Part shown: piece after piece, positions 52,232-62,697 of the stretch
Layout of the letters: the number at the start of each line of letters is the position of its first letter
Numbering within the stretch: position 1 is the first letter of the stretch
Source: Bacillus timonensis
GTDB taxonomy: Bacteria; Bacillota; Bacilli; Bacillales; Bacillaceae_L
NCBI GenBank assembly: GCA_020171895.1
Contig: JAIVAN010000003.1
Span: 1-64,000, forward strand
DNA: 64,000 nucleotides
Direction of reading: 5' to 3'
Program-made: the position numbers and the translations under genes
Notes under the pieces: model-generated
Databases searched by the model: none
Seen by the model: the letters and a program-made list of their open reading frames with translations, nothing else
Told to the model about the DNA's origin: nothing

Positions 52232-53035
52232 TTATCTTGTAAGTTTTTGTGAACGATTGATTTTTAAAACATACTCAACAGCTTCACTTACTGATGCGAC
52301 GATTGTGCTGGCTTGCTTTTTTACATCCTCATGCGCCGTTTCCATGGCAAAGCTATGTGGAGTAAGTTTAAACATAGGGATATCGTTGAAAGAATCGCCG
52401 ATACATGCAATCTCTTCTGGTTCATAACCCAATTTTTCAATTAGAACCCGTAGGGCATTACCTTTGCTTATATTTTTTGGCATGATATCTAAGCATTGCT
52501 TCTCGGAAATAAACGTATCAATATGCTCAGAAAATCGTTTATTCATGTTTTTTTGAAACGAAAGGATTTCTTCTTCGTCCCCTAATACCGTTATTTTAGA
52601 CGGTTTAACGCTTTCCATGTCTCCATGAATCCCTTGATGCTCGACAATTGGTTTAAACATCCGTTCCTCGAGCTTTAAAATATGTTCATTTCGATCTGTC
52701 GTATAGTTTGTATCAAAATTACAGACGAGTGTAACAAAGTTTGTCGAAGGAATTTCGTTAAAAATTTGCTCAGCAAGCTGTGGATGAAAGGTTGACGTAT
52801 GAATTTCTTGACTATCATTTGTCAATATATATGCGCCGTTTTGACTAATGCGATGGTATTTGTCATCAAGGCTTTTTAATACTTCAACAATTTCAAAATC
52901 ACTGCGACCTGATGCTAAACAAATATCTATTCCTTCAGATACTGCATGCTTTAATGCTGTCTGGTCCTGTTGTGATACTACTTTATCATGTGGAAGAAGT
53001 GTTCCGTCTAAGTCGCTTACTATAAGTTTAATCAT
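52232..53035 (-). CDS. HAD-superfamily phosphatase, Cof type
   Basis: A 267-residue Cof/YbiV-type sugar or nucleotide phosphatase. VSDLDGTLLPHD carries the nucleophile Asp and the acid/base Asp. ICLASGRSD is motif II, KGNALRVLIEKLG holds motif III Lys and ACIGDSFNDIPMF motif IV. The substrate is unknown, likely a phosphosugar given its neighbours. ATG 53035 overlaps the TGA of the DeoR gene (ATGA), so the two are translationally coupled. Confidence 0.9.
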   Translation of the reverse strand: MIKLIVSDLDGTLLPHDKVVSQQDQTALKHAVSEGIDICLASGRSDFEIVEVLKSLDDKYHRISQNGAYILTNDSQEIHTSTFHPQLAEQIFNEIPSTNFVTLVCNFDTNYTTDRNEHILKLEERMFKPIVEHQGIHGDMESVKPSKITVLGDEEEILSFQKNMNKRFSEHIDTFISEKQCLDIMPKNISKGNALRVLIEKLGYEPEEIACIGDSFNDIPMFKLTPHSFAMETAHEDVKKQASTIVASVSEAVEYVLKINRSQKLTR

Positions 53036-53805
53036 GGTGAATGAAATCCTCCTGTAGTGATTAATTCTATCTCAAACTCTGACATTATTTTATTTAACTC
53101 CTTGTCAGGTTCTCTGTCAGTGATAATGATATCGATTTTATCAAGGCTGCAAACGTTGTGAAACAGTTTTTTATGAAACTTTGTCTGATCAATCAGAACA
53201 ATGACTTGGTCTGCATGGTTAATCATTTCACGAATAAGAAATCCCTCTTCTTCATATGGACTCGATAATCCCTCAGAAGTAATGCCACATGCCCCTAAAA
53301 AGAGTTTATCTACATGATATTCTTTTACCATATTGATCGTCTGTGGACCATAAATAAAACGGTGTTCTGTGTTCATTTTTCCTCCAAGAAGATGAATGTT
53401 CGTTTCATCTCGATGAGCTAAAATACCTGCAATATCGATTGAATTAGTGACAACAACATTTTGTTTCGTTATTAAGTTTTCAGCAACAAACTGAACGGTT
53501 GTAGACGCATCTAATAGTAAATAGTCGCCATCCTTCACAAGGGAAGCGGCCACTTTTCCTATTTCTCGTTTGATTTCTGGGGCGTCTAATAAGCGTTGCT
53601 CGTAGGTATGGATCTTTTTTGTAATTGTTGGTAAAATCGCTCCACCACGTGTTCGAATGATCCGTCCTTGTTCATCTAGCTTTACAATATCTCTTCGTGC
53701 AGTATCTCTTGAAATTGAAAATAGCGCACATAATTCTTCTAAACTAACACGTTTATGTACCTTTAAATGTTGCATAATTAAGGTGAGGCGCTCCTCTTGA
53801 AACAT
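53032..53805 (-). CDS. DeoR-family transcriptional regulator
   Basis: A 257-residue repressor. The helix-turn-helix is VSLEELCALFSISRDTARRD, then the phosphosugar-sensing domain with GDYLLLDASTTVQFVAENL, VVTNSIDIAG, IHLLGGKMN and DKLFLGACGI. ATG 53805 has GGAGGTGAT upstream; the 21 extra codons of the longer frame are rejected. It probably controls the HAD gene and perhaps the divergent dehydrogenase at 53967. Confidence 0.92.
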   Translation of the reverse strand: MFQEERLTLIMQHLKVHKRVSLEELCALFSISRDTARRDIVKLDEQGRIIRTRGGAILPTITKKIHTYEQRLLDAPEIKREIGKVAASLVKDGDYLLLDASTTVQFVAENLITKQNVVVTNSIDIAGILAHRDETNIHLLGGKMNTEHRFIYGPQTINMVKEYHVDKLFLGACGITSEGLSSPYEEEGFLIREMINHADQVIVLIDQTKFHKKLFHNVCSLDKIDIIITDREPDKELNKIMSEFEIELITTGGFHSP

Positions 53806-53966
53806 ACTATCACCTCCAGTTGAAACAAATTGTACTATCTTTATAATTACAGGTAAGTGATTTTGCAATTTATTAAGTGGTTCTAAGTTTTGATGCGTTA
53901 TTGTAAGTGGAAATGTTCTATGCTACTGTAAGGATAATTCTATTTTATAAAGGGAGGGTGTCTCAC

Positions 53967-55013
53967 TTGAGAAAAATAAATGTAGGTTTAGTAGGCTTCG
54001 GATTATCAGGAAAAGTTTTTCATGCACCATTTCTACATACACATCCATTTTTGCACTTACATAGTGTGGTCGAACGGAACCATGAACATTCAAAAGAACA
54101 ATATCCGTATGTTCAAGTCGTAAAGGATTATCAAGCTTTACTGAACAATGTAGAGATTGAACTGGTCGTGATAACCGTTCCAAATGAATACCATTACACG
54201 ATGGCTAGGGATGCTCTACTCGCAAATAAACATGTCGTCGTTGAAAAGCCATTTACGGTTACTTCATCGGAAGCAAAAGAACTAGATATATTGGCAAAAA
54301 AGCAAAAAAAAGTCATAAGTGTTTATCATAATCGAAGATGGGATGGGGATTTTTTAACCGTTCAAAAGGTATTAAAAGAAAAACTTTTAGGGGAAGTGGT
54401 GGAATATGAGGTCCATTTTGACCGATTCCGCAATTATTTTAAAGAAAATGCTTGGCGCGAGAAGGATGTTCCTGGATCAGGTATCCTATATGACCTAGGC
54501 TCACATCTTATTGATCAAGCTCAAGTTTTATTTGGAATGCCGAATTCGGTTTATGCTGACCTTCGTACTCAACGAGAAGGTGGGAAAGCCATCGACTCAT
54601 TTGACCTTCATCTTGATTACGGACGGTTAAAAGTTACTCTAAAAGCTGGAATGCTTGTCAGAGAAGCAGGTCCTCGTATTCAAATTCATGGAACAAATGG
54701 CTCATTTGTGAAATATGGTCTTGATCCACAAGAAGAACACCTTCGAAATGGGATGCTTCCTTCCAATCAAACTTATGGAATGGAAGACGAAAATCGTTGG
54801 GGGATTATCAATTCAGACATTCGTGGATTACATGTTAATGGACGTATCGAAACTATTCAAGGTAATTATCTAGATTACTATCAAAATATTGTTGAATCCA
54901 TTATCAATCGTCAAGAACCGCTCGTAACCGCAACACAGGCTGGTAATACTATTTATCTCATAGAAAAAGCGATTGAAAGTGCGAGTGAAAAAAAGAAGAT
55001 ACAACTTGTCTAA
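53967..55013 (+). CDS. Gfo/Idh/MocA oxidoreductase, IolW (scyllo-inositol dehydrogenase)-like
   Basis: A 348-residue NAD(P)-dependent dehydrogenase. GLVGFGLSGKVFHAPF is the Rossmann loop with the IolW/YvaA-type G-F-G-L-S-G. VVEKPFTVT holds the conserved E-K-P Lys, VYHNRRWDGDFLTVQKV and GSGILYDLGSHLIDQAQVLF the active-site Asp and His. Resemblance to B. subtilis IolW is strong, so NADPH-dependent reduction of scyllo-inosose is a reasonable guess. The start is TTG 53967 with GGGAGG upstream. Confidence 0.87.
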   Translation: MRKINVGLVGFGLSGKVFHAPFLHTHPFLHLHSVVERNHEHSKEQYPYVQVVKDYQALLNNVEIELVVITVPNEYHYTMARDALLANKHVVVEKPFTVTSSEAKELDILAKKQKKVISVYHNRRWDGDFLTVQKVLKEKLLGEVVEYEVHFDRFRNYFKENAWREKDVPGSGILYDLGSHLIDQAQVLFGMPNSVYADLRTQREGGKAIDSFDLHLDYGRLKVTLKAGMLVREAGPRIQIHGTNGSFVKYGLDPQEEHLRNGMLPSNQTYGMEDENRWGIINSDIRGLHVNGRIETIQGNYLDYYQNIVESIINRQEPLVTATQAGNTIYLIEKAIESASEKKKIQLV

Positions 55014-55044
55014 GAGAAGCAGTGACTAAACTGCTTCTCTTTTA
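55013..55044 (+). terminator. Terminator of the dehydrogenase gene
   Basis: AGAGAAGCAGT / ACTGCTTCTCT, an 11-bp perfect stem, then TTTT; it starts inside the stop codon. Confidence 0.92.
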
Positions 55045-55263
55045 GGTGCATTTCTAAGGTGTATATATTTCAAATGGTGTGAAGTTCTGCTTTCTAATTA
55101 GCTTTTGTATGGTGTATGTCATGTATGGTGTGAGTGAATTTTTATATGTGCATGATTACAAAAATGCCGTAACTAGCTAAGCTTTTGACGAGATAATCAA
55201 TCACTTGAACACATATTAATTGGAATTGGTAAGAAAAAAGTAGGCAATGTCATGGTTACATGA

Positions 55264-55446
55264 TTAAAATTGTTGTTGTGCAAGTTGTACAAGTCGTTTT
55301 GTGATTTCTCCCCCAACGGAACCATTAGCACGTGCCGTTGTTTCAGGTCCTAGCTGAACACCAAACTCATTCGCTATCTCAACTTTCATTTGTTCAATTG
55401 CTTGTTGTGCACCAGGTACAACTAATTGATTTGAATTTGTTGTCAT
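55264..55446 (-). CDS. Alpha/beta-type small acid-soluble spore protein
   Basis: A 60-residue DNA-binding spore protein that coats and protects DNA in the dormant spore. [20 protein letters not shown] contains the GPR protease site region (E-I-A) and the first conserved motif; [16 protein letters not shown] is the second. ATG 55446 follows AAAGGGGTGA. It should be made in the forespore under sigma-G, but I could not place a convincing sigma-G promoter. Confidence 0.95.
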   Translation of the reverse strand: MTTNSNQLVVPGAQQAIEQMKVEIANEFGVQLGPETTARANGSVGGEITKRLVQLAQQQF

Positions 55447-55675
55447 ATGTTTCACCCCTTTCATTCATTTCGCATTTATCCTTTGTTAACGTTTCGTTCT
55501 ATATACATATATTTATTAAATATTGTACAACTATTGTTCAACACCTATCTCTGATGGGGTATCGGCGATTTTCTCCGTTATTAAATGCCTTATAATTTCC
55601 ATTGACTCACAATCCTTCAATTAGTAAGATGGAAACGGTATAATAATGTCCGTTTATCAAAGGAGTTGGGGATTC

Positions 55676-56521
55676 ATGGGGAATTCCTTTTTAATTAAAA
55701 AAATATTAAACAACAATGTGCTTATCGCTTCCCATACAGCTTTTAAAGAGGTTGTGCTAATTGGAAAAGGAATTGGTTTTGGGAAGAAAACAGGAGAGGT
55801 TATTACTTCTGATTCTGCAGAAAAAATGTTTGTGTTAGAAAATGAAAACGCGCAGGAACAATACAAAAAGCTGATAGGGTCTCTTGATGATAAAATCTTA
55901 GATGTGATGAATGATGTCATACAATTAATTAAAGAACGTGTTCATGCACCTTTAAATGAACATATACACATTGCTTTAACGGATCATATTGCTTTTGCAG
56001 TAAGAAGGATTAAAGAAGGAATGGATTTGAAAAATCCGTTTCTCCTTGAAACAAAATCTTTATATGCAATGGAATACCAAATTGCCGAAGAAGTTGTTTC
56101 GTTACTAAATGAAAGTTTAGGAATTACTTTACCTGAAGGAGAAGTAGGTTTTATTGCCCTACATATCCATAGCGCAAGGTCGAATAATAGTATTTCAGAA
56201 GTGAATCAGCATTCGCAGTTGATTCATACTCTCATTCAAATGATTGAAGATCATTTAAAATTAAACATCGACCGTGAAAGTATCCATTACGTACGTCTTG
56301 TCCGTCACCTTCATTTTACGATTGATCGAGCAAAAAATGGGGAAAAAGTGGAAGAACCAAAAAAGCTATCATTACTGTTGAAAGAAGAATATCCTGTATG
56401 TTATAATCTGTCGTGGAAAGTCGTAAAAGTGATGCAACAAAGCTTAAAACTAGCTGTAAGCGATGCAGAGGCTGTATATCTGACGATGCACTTGCAACGG
56501 TTATCACAAAAAAATAACTAA
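55676..56521 (+). CDS. glcT: Transcriptional antiterminator of the glucose PTS operon
   Basis: A 281-residue BglG/SacT-family protein. The RNA-binding CAT domain spans residues 1-60 (KKILNNNVLIASH, VVLIGKGIGFGKKTG). PRD1 (about 65-170) has NEHIHIALTDHIAFA and PRD2 (about 175-275) EVNQHSQL and YLTMHLQRL. It binds the RAT RNA at 56530 and lets transcription continue into ptsG; unphosphorylated when glucose is present, it is active. ATG 55676 gives the same N-terminus as B. subtilis GlcT. Confidence 0.95.
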   Translation: MGNSFLIKKILNNNVLIASHTAFKEVVLIGKGIGFGKKTGEVITSDSAEKMFVLENENAQEQYKKLIGSLDDKILDVMNDVIQLIKERVHAPLNEHIHIALTDHIAFAVRRIKEGMDLKNPFLLETKSLYAMEYQIAEEVVSLLNESLGITLPEGEVGFIALHIHSARSNNSISEVNQHSQLIHTLIQMIEDHLKLNIDRESIHYVRLVRHLHFTIDRAKNGEKVEEPKKLSLLLKEEYPVCYNLSWKVVKVMQQSLKLAVSDAEAVYLTMHLQRLSQKNN

Positions 56522-56529
56522 TTATTTTT

Positions 56530-56557
56530 ACGTGTTACTGATTCGATCAGGCATGAG
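56530..56557 (+). promoter_or_regulatory. RAT antiterminator RNA (GlcT target)
   Basis: ACGTGTTACTGATTCGATCA followed by GGCATGAG matches the B. subtilis ptsG RAT as I know it. Its last bases are also the first arm of the terminator at 56549-56640, so the two structures exclude each other. Confidence 0.88.
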
Positions 56558-56640
56558 TAAAAGATCATGATTGTTTTTTACAAGATAGGGAAATCTATTC
56601 TTGTAAGTGAACATATCATTCTTTACTCATGCCTTTTTTG
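56549..56640 (+). terminator. GlcT-controlled leader terminator of ptsG
   Basis: GGCATGAGTAAA pairs with TTTACTCATGCC at the far end, followed by TTTTTT. The interior holds a smaller hairpin (ACAAGATAGG / CTATTCTTGT). Confidence 0.88.
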
Positions 56641-56775
56641 TATTTGTTTTGAAAAATGAAGAGCGTAACTGCACTTTTATTTTTGTAAACGTTTTATCTT
56701 ATTTTTCAAGGCCAAACGAACTGTTTTGTTACATCACATACACGATAGAATTCCATCAAAAGAGGAGGACTACTT

Positions 56776-58833
56776 ATGTTTAAAAATGTCTTTGGTACGC
56801 TACAAAAAGTAGGTAAAGCTTTGATGCTACCTGTAGCAATTTTGCCAGCAGCAGGTATTTTACTTGCGTTTGGTAACGCATTACAAAACCCTGCGTTACT
56901 AAAACGAATTCCAGCTCTAGAAGCTAATTGGATTCAACTTATCTCACAAGTTATGGAACAAGCAGGTGGAATTGTTTTTGCGAACCTTGCCTTACTATTT
57001 GCAGTAGGAGTAGCGATTGGTCTTGCTGGAGGAGAAGGTGTTGCTGGTTTAGCAGCGATTATCGGATACCTCGTTATGAACATAACCATGAGTGTATTAC
57101 TTGGGGTTTCGGCAGAAGATATTGCAACGGATCCATCGTTTGCAAATGTTCTTGGTACACCAACCTTACAAACCGGTGTATTCGGTGGTATTATCGTCGG
57201 TATTTTAGCCGCCTATATGTATAACAAATACTACAATATTGAGCTACCTTCTTACTTAGGTTTTTTTGCCGGAAAACGTTTCGTTCCAATTGTGACAGCT
57301 GTTTCAGCGTTAATCCTTGGAATAATCATGATTTTTGTTTGGCCACCAGTTCAAACTGGTTTAAATGCATTCTCACATAACATGATTGATGCAAACCGAA
57401 CAGTGTCAGCGTTCGTTTTTGGAGTGATTGAGAGAGCATTAATTCCTTTTGGACTTCACCACATTTTTTATGCGCCTTTCTGGTTTGAGTTTGGTCAATA
57501 TACAAATGCAGCAGGAGAGCTTGTAAGAGGAGATCAAAAAATCTTCTTTGAGCAAATAAAAGATGGTGCAGAATTAACAGCAGGTACGTTTATGACAGGT
57601 AAATTTCCATTTATGATGTTCGGTCTACCAGCTGCAGCTTTAGCAATCTATCATGAAGCTCGTCCTGAACAAAAGAAAGTCGTTGCTGGTATCATGGGCT
57701 CGGCAGCACTTACTTCTTTCTTAACAGGTATTACAGAACCAATTGAATTCTCATTCCTATTTGTTGCACCAGTACTATTTGGAATTCACACCATATTTGC
57801 TGGTCTATCTTTCATGATCATGCATATTCTTAATGTGAAAATTGGTATGACATTCTCTGGAGGGGTTATTGACTACTTACTATTTGGAGTTCTACCTGGA
57901 CGAACTGATTGGTGGTTAGTCATTCCAGTAGGTTTAGTTTTTGCCTTGATTTACTACTTCGGATTCCGATTTGCGATTAGAAAGTTTAATTTAAAAACTC
58001 CAGGTCGTGAAGAGGTTACAGAAGAAGATCAAGAAGTGACTAAGGCTGGAGATTTAGCTTATAACATTCTTGAAGCAATGGGTGGAAAAGAAAACATTGC
58101 TCACCTAGATGCGTGTATCACACGATTACGTGTATCAGTAAATGATAGCAAACAAGTAAACAAAGATCGTTTGAAGAAATTAGGTGCATCAGGAGTACTT
58201 GAAGTGGGCAACAACATTCAAGCCATTTTTGGACCGAAATCTGATAACATCAAGTCACAAATGAAAGATATTATGAATGGCAAAACACCAACACCTTCTA
58301 AAGTTTCTCCTGAAACAGAAGTAAAAGAACAAATTGAAGATGTTGTTCCAGATGTGTTAGAAAATCATGTCCATGAAGAACAATTTGTGAGTCCTCTTAA
58401 AGGGGAGTTATTCCCAATTACTGAAGTGCCAGATAAGGTATTTTCTGGTAAAATGATGGGAGATGGATTTGCTGTTTTACCAACAGAAGGAACAGTCGTT
58501 TCACCTGTTGACGGAAAAATTGTGAACCTATTCCCAACAAAGCATGCGATTGGCATTGAAAGTACAACAGGAACAGAAATTCTTATCCATGTTGGAATTG
58601 ACACAGTGAATTTAAAAGGTGAGGGCTTTGAAGCACTCGTTTCTCAAGGAGATAACGTGAAAAAAGGACAACCATTATTGAACATTGACCTTGATTATGT
58701 AAAAGCAAATGCACCATCTTTAATGACACCGATCGTGTTTACAAACTTAAAAGAAGGTCAATCCGTTCGTATTGAAAAGCAAGGGAATGTAGACCTTAAA
58801 GAAGAAGAAATTATTACAATTACTAACGAATAA
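56776..58833 (+). CDS. ptsG: Glucose-specific PTS enzyme IICBA
   Basis: A 685-residue permease that imports and phosphorylates glucose. IIC covers about residues 1-410 (ten helices, with [15 protein letters not shown]). IIB follows, with the phosphocysteine in [15 protein letters not shown] is at about 530-685, with the active His in [14 protein letters not shown]. Domain order C-B-A is that of B. subtilis PtsG. RBS AGAGGAGG. It is first of the ptsGHI operon under GlcT control. Confidence 0.97.
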   Translation: MFKNVFGTLQKVGKALMLPVAILPAAGILLAFGNALQNPALLKRIPALEANWIQLISQVMEQAGGIVFANLALLFAVGVAIGLAGGEGVAGLAAIIGYLVMNITMSVLLGVSAEDIATDPSFANVLGTPTLQTGVFGGIIVGILAAYMYNKYYNIELPSYLGFFAGKRFVPIVTAVSALILGIIMIFVWPPVQTGLNAFSHNMIDANRTVSAFVFGVIERALIPFGLHHIFYAPFWFEFGQYTNAAGELVRGDQKIFFEQIKDGAELTAGTFMTGKFPFMMFGLPAAALAIYHEARPEQKKVVAGIMGSAALTSFLTGITEPIEFSFLFVAPVLFGIHTIFAGLSFMIMHILNVKIGMTFSGGVIDYLLFGVLPGRTDWWLVIPVGLVFALIYYFGFRFAIRKFNLKTPGREEVTEEDQEVTKAGDLAYNILEAMGGKENIAHLDACITRLRVSVNDSKQVNKDRLKKLGASGVLEVGNNIQAIFGPKSDNIKSQMKDIMNGKTPTPSKVSPETEVKEQIEDVVPDVLENHVHEEQFVSPLKGELFPITEVPDKVFSGKMMGDGFAVLPTEGTVVSPVDGKIVNLFPTKHAIGIESTTGTEILIHVGIDTVNLKGEGFEALVSQGDNVKKGQPLLNIDLDYVKANAPSLMTPIVFTNLKEGQSVRIEKQGNVDLKEEEIITITNE

Positions 58834-58847
58834 GGAGATTGATTACA

Positions 58848-59114
58848 ATGGCAGAAAAAACATTTACAGTAACAAGTGATTCAGGAATTCATGCACGTCC
58901 AGCAACAGTTCTAGTTCAAACAGCAGGTCGCTTCGATTCAGATGTTAACTTAGAATACAACGGAAGATCCGTAAACTTAAAATCAATTATGGGTGTTATG
59001 TCACTTGGCATTGGAAAAGGTGCGGAAGTGAAAGTAGTAGCTGAAGGTGGAGACGCTAATGAAGCAATTGCAGCCATTACAGAAACAATGAGTAAAGAGG
59101 GACTTGGTGAATAA
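58848..59114 (+). CDS. ptsH: Phosphocarrier protein HPr
   Basis: An 88-residue HPr. His15 ([11 protein letters not shown]) takes phosphate from enzyme I. Ser46 ([12 protein letters not shown]) is the HPrK site used for CcpA-dependent catabolite repression. ATG 58848 has AAGGAG 11 bases upstream; the frame begins three codons earlier. Its stop codon overlaps the ptsI start by one base. Confidence 0.98.
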   Translation: MAEKTFTVTSDSGIHARPATVLVQTAGRFDSDVNLEYNGRSVNLKSIMGVMSLGIGKGAEVKVVAEGGDANEAIAAITETMSKEGLGE

Positions 59115-60832
59115 TGTCTACATTGATTAATGGAATAGCTGCTTCAGCAGGTATTGCGATAGCGAAAGCCTATCGTTTAGAAAATCCTGATTTAACGATT
59201 GAAAAAAAAGCGATCTCGGATATAGATGCTGAAATGAATCGATTTGATGCAGCTATGACGAAAGCAAAACAAGAATTAGAAATCATTAAAGAAAAAGCAT
59301 TCGAAGATCTTGGAGAGGACAAGGCAGCTATTTTCGCTGCCCACCTCCTTGTATTAAGCGATCCAGAACTGGTAAACCCTATTAAAGACAAAATTAAAAA
59401 CGAATCTGTCAATGCGGAAGTAGCGTTAGACGAAACGGCTCAAATGTTCATTTCGATGTTTGAAGCAATGGACAATGAGTATATGAAAGAACGAGCTGCG
59501 GATATTCGTGATGTAACGAAGCGAGTTCTTTCTCACTTACTAGGGGTTACCATTTCCAACCCTAGTTTAATTTCAGAGGAAGTCATCATTATTGCAGAAG
59601 ATTTAACTCCGTCTGATACAGCTCAGTTAAATCGCGAATTTGTAAAAGGCTTCACAACAGATATCGGTGGTCGTACTTCTCACTCAGCTATTATGGCTCG
59701 CTCCATGGAAATTCCAGCAGTAGTTGGAACGAAATCCGTAACATCTGATATCGCAAATGGTGTAACGGTGATCGTTGATGGCCTTGATGGAAAGGTGATT
59801 GTGAATCCATCCGAACAAACTATTGCTGACTATCAAAAGAAAAAAAGTGACTATGACGCACAAAAAGCGGAATGGGCAAAGCTAGTCAATGAAAAAACGG
59901 TAACAAGTGACGATCAACATGTAGAACTTGCAGCTAACATTGGAACTCCTGAGGATGTAAAAGGTGCTCTAGCAAACGGTGGAGAAGGCGTTGGTTTATA
60001 CCGTACAGAATTTTTATACATGGGACGCGACCAACTTCCAACTGAAGACGAACAGTTTGATGCTTATAAAACCGTTCTTGAGCGAATGGAAGGAAAGCCA
60101 GTAGTTGTTCGTACACTAGATATTGGTGGAGACAAAGAGCTTCCATATCTGCACTTGCCAAAAGAAATGAACCCTTTTCTTGGCTTCCGTGCCATACGTC
60201 TTTGCCTTGAAGAGCAAGACATATTCCGAACGCAACTACGTGCACTGCTTCGTGCAAGCAAATTCGGAAACTTAAAAATCATGTTCCCAATGATTGCAAC
60301 TCTAGATGAATTCAGACAAGCAAAAGCGATTCTTTTAGAGGAAAAAGAAAAGCTTGTATCAGCAGGAACAGCGGTATCGGATGACATCGAAATTGGAATG
60401 ATGGTTGAAATTCCATCAACAGCTATCCTTGCTGATCAATTTGCAAAAGAAGTTGACTTCTTCAGCATCGGAACAAATGATTTAATTCAATACACAATGG
60501 CTGCAGACAGAATGAACGAACAAGTATCCTATCTGTACCAACCATATAACCCATCTATCCTTCGCCTCGTTTCAATGGTTATTGACGCGGCTCATAAAGA
60601 AGGAAAATGGGCAGGAATGTGTGGAGAAATGGCTGGAGATTCAATCGCGATTCCAATCCTGCTAGGACTTGGACTCGACGAATTCAGCATGAGTGCCACA
60701 TCAATCCTACCAGCAAGATCACAGCTTAAAAAGCTATCAAAACAAGAAGCAGCAAGCTTCAAACAACAAATTTTATCAATGAGTACATCGGATGAAGTTG
60801 TAGAATTTGTGAAAACAAAATTTAAGATGTAA
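59114..60832 (+). CDS. ptsI: PTS enzyme I
   Basis: A 572-residue phosphoenolpyruvate-protein phosphotransferase. The N-domain holds the phosphohistidine in [20 protein letters not shown]. The PEP-binding C-domain has [32 protein letters not shown] and the Cys of [11 protein letters not shown]. It passes phosphate to HPr. It overlaps ptsH (TAATG) and ends the operon at a strong terminator. Confidence 0.98.
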   Translation: MSTLINGIAASAGIAIAKAYRLENPDLTIEKKAISDIDAEMNRFDAAMTKAKQELEIIKEKAFEDLGEDKAAIFAAHLLVLSDPELVNPIKDKIKNESVNAEVALDETAQMFISMFEAMDNEYMKERAADIRDVTKRVLSHLLGVTISNPSLISEEVIIIAEDLTPSDTAQLNREFVKGFTTDIGGRTSHSAIMARSMEIPAVVGTKSVTSDIANGVTVIVDGLDGKVIVNPSEQTIADYQKKKSDYDAQKAEWAKLVNEKTVTSDDQHVELAANIGTPEDVKGALANGGEGVGLYRTEFLYMGRDQLPTEDEQFDAYKTVLERMEGKPVVVRTLDIGGDKELPYLHLPKEMNPFLGFRAIRLCLEEQDIFRTQLRALLRASKFGNLKIMFPMIATLDEFRQAKAILLEEKEKLVSAGTAVSDDIEIGMMVEIPSTAILADQFAKEVDFFSIGTNDLIQYTMAADRMNEQVSYLYQPYNPSILRLVSMVIDAAHKEGKWAGMCGEMAGDSIAIPILLGLGLDEFSMSATSILPARSQLKKLSKQEAASFKQQILSMSTSDEVVEFVKTKFKM

Positions 60833-60841
60833 TTGAACGAG

Positions 60842-60877
60842 AAAAAGCGGAACCTGTGGAGTTCCGCTTTTTTTTAA
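60842..60877 (+). terminator. Terminator of the ptsGHI operon
   Basis: AAAAAGCGGAAC / GTTCCGCTTTTT stem, followed by more T. Confidence 0.93.
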
Positions 60878-60905
60878 GTCCTTATTAATGTATCTTGTAA
60901 TCGAA

Positions 60906-60936
60906 CGAAAAAACAACAGTGGAAGAGTTCCGCTGT
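60906..60936 (-). terminator. Terminator of the 60958 gene
   Basis: ACAGTGGAA / TTCCGCTGT stem (one wobble); the minus strand continues TGTTTTTTCG. Confidence 0.8.
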
Positions 60937-60957
60937 ATTTACATTTTTTGTAGATTC

Positions 60958-61239
60958 CTAATAGCCACTAGTAGAAGAGCCAAGTGCAATGAGAATCCAA
61001 AAGCCAAATTTATAGACAAAGGTAATTACGCCTAACACCAGACCTGACCAACTCATGCCTTTACTTTGTCCTCGTTTTAAACCAACTGCGCCAAAGACAA
61101 TTGCTAATATCCATGCAGGAAGCATAAACCAACCAACAAACGGAATAAGACCTAAAACAAGACCAACAATACCCAGAACAAGGGAAGCGACAGCCATGCC
61201 ACTTCCAGTTTGTGCCTGTGTTACAGGTTGTGCATCCAT
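60958..61239 (-). CDS. DUF4190-like small membrane protein
   Basis: A 93-residue protein. After a short polar start (MDAQPVTQAQTGSGMA) two or three Gly/Val/Leu-rich helices follow (VASLVLGIVGLVLGLIPFVG, AWILAIVFGAVGL), then KGMSWSGLVLGVITF, the pattern of DUF4190 proteins. The function is unknown. AAAAGGGGGAGA lies before the ATG. Confidence 0.75.
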   Translation of the reverse strand: MDAQPVTQAQTGSGMAVASLVLGIVGLVLGLIPFVGWFMLPAWILAIVFGAVGLKRGQSKGMSWSGLVLGVITFVYKFGFWILIALGSSTSGY

Positions 61240-61506
61240 TATATCTCCCCCTTTTCTTTTTTACGATATGAACACAACAATTAACTTATTCCTTGAAAAA
61301 AACAAATCATAAAAATCCACATCCTTCTAAAAGTGGTTGCACTAAAGCGAAACCTATTTAACAATAAGACATCTTTTCATTTGATAGCTAAAAAAGCTGG
61401 GGGATTCCCAATTACCTTTCCATACAAGCACAGAAGAATTTTGGAAATTTAAGTAACGTTATGAGATACTAGGCAAATAACTCCATTATTATGAAAGGAC
61501 TAGACA

Positions 61507-62283
61507 ATGAAAGATTACGAATCTCATGATGAAACCAAAGATTACGAGGAACCATCACTAGAAGATTTCCTCCCAAATGATGAAGACTATTCCTCACATC
61601 ATAATAAATCAAAAAAAATACTCACAAGGATTATCGTATTTTTATTAGTGATTGGACTTCTATCTAGTGTGCTTGGAGTTTGGGTGAGAGTATTCAATCT
61701 TACATCGATCGATTTTCTACAACGATCTTCTCGGTTATCACAAGAGGAAAAAATCCAAGAATACAAAGAGTCAGTAGTTACCATTCAAGATGCTTATAGG
61801 AAAGGTACGGGTTTTAACATTCACCCGAATGGTATCATTGTGACGAATCACCATGTGATTGAAGAAATGAGAAATATCACAGTAAGTTTTCTAAGTGGGC
61901 AGTTATATAAGGCAACGGTGTTGGAAGATTTTCCTAACATTGACATCGCTATTTTAGAAATTGACGGGGAGGAGCTTCCTTTTTTACCATTACAACTAGA
62001 AGATATACCATCATTAGGGGAAGAAATTTATGTAATAGGTAATCCGCTTATTTATAGCAGAATCGCCATTGATGGCGAAATCGTCGAAATAACAAATCGT
62101 ACAATGAAAATTACAGGTCCGATTGAAAAAGGAAACAGTGGAAGTCCTGTCATTAATGAGGAAGGAAGCGTTATTGGTGTTGTGTATGCAAAAACGATTC
62201 CATCTGTCGGCACAGGAGAAGCCTCAAATGGCTTAGCTGTTCCAATTTCGAGCATTCCTAGATTAAATTCTTATGTAAAATAA
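61507..62283 (+). CDS. Membrane-anchored trypsin-like serine protease (HtrA-like, no PDZ)
   Basis: A 258-residue protein. An acidic cytoplasmic start (residues 1-30) leads to a membrane helix (about 37-60, ILTRIIVFLLVIGLLSSVLG) and an extracellular chymotrypsin-fold domain. The catalytic triad is visible: His in VTNHHVIEE, Asp in NIDIAIL and Ser in GNSGSPVINE. It is shorter than HtrA (about 400) because the C-terminal PDZ domain is missing. It probably degrades or processes exported proteins. AAAGGA lies seven bases before the ATG. Confidence 0.87.
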   Translation: MKDYESHDETKDYEEPSLEDFLPNDEDYSSHHNKSKKILTRIIVFLLVIGLLSSVLGVWVRVFNLTSIDFLQRSSRLSQEEKIQEYKESVVTIQDAYRKGTGFNIHPNGIIVTNHHVIEEMRNITVSFLSGQLYKATVLEDFPNIDIAILEIDGEELPFLPLQLEDIPSLGEEIYVIGNPLIYSRIAIDGEIVEITNRTMKITGPIEKGNSGSPVINEEGSVIGVVYAKTIPSVGTGEASNGLAVPISSIPRLNSYVK

Positions 62284-62284
62284 A

Positions 62285-62328
62285 TGAGGCGATCTTTTTC
62301 GCTTGAAATCAATCGCCTCATCATTTCC
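62285..62328. terminator. Hairpin between convergent genes
   Basis: TGAGGCGAT / ATCGCCTCA perfect nine-bp stem with an 18-base loop; no long T run. It probably terminates the protease gene and the convergent gene. Confidence 0.65.
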
Positions 62329-62334
62329 CACATT

Positions 62335-62535
62335 CTATTCTTCATTCCTTTTATCAAAATACCCATTCACCATTTCTTCAATCTGTTCAGGTTCAGGCTG
62401 CTCTCCATTAAAACTGAACGTGATTTCCTCCATGAATTGACCGTTTTGATACACATGAAGAGCTCCTTTTTGATTAATCACACTATATTCTGGTTCGAAT
62501 CGGTATCCATTCCTCTCAATTGCACCCAAAATCAT
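62335..62535 (-). CDS. Small soluble protein, DUF5370-like
   Basis: A 66-residue protein: RNGYRFEPEYSVINQKGALH, then VYQNGQFMEEITFSFNGEQP and an acidic helix. It resembles a short Bacillus family (YbyB-like, DUF5370); this name is from memory. The start is uncertain: ATG 62535 is only three bases from AGGAGG, while TTG 62529 has normal spacing. Confidence 0.65.
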   Translation of the reverse strand: MILGAIERNGYRFEPEYSVINQKGALHVYQNGQFMEEITFSFNGEQPEPEQIEEMVNGYFDKRNEE

Positions 62536-62697
62536 GAACCTCCTTTATTAACCAATAAGTAGTTTTATCCAATCATCTGAAGATATGCATCATAATTTTT
62601 CTGAATATATAAAAAATATATTGACGAACTACGAGCTTTTTAAGATGATAATAGCTATACATAAAAGTAAAAGATGATGCTTATTGGAGGAGTATGA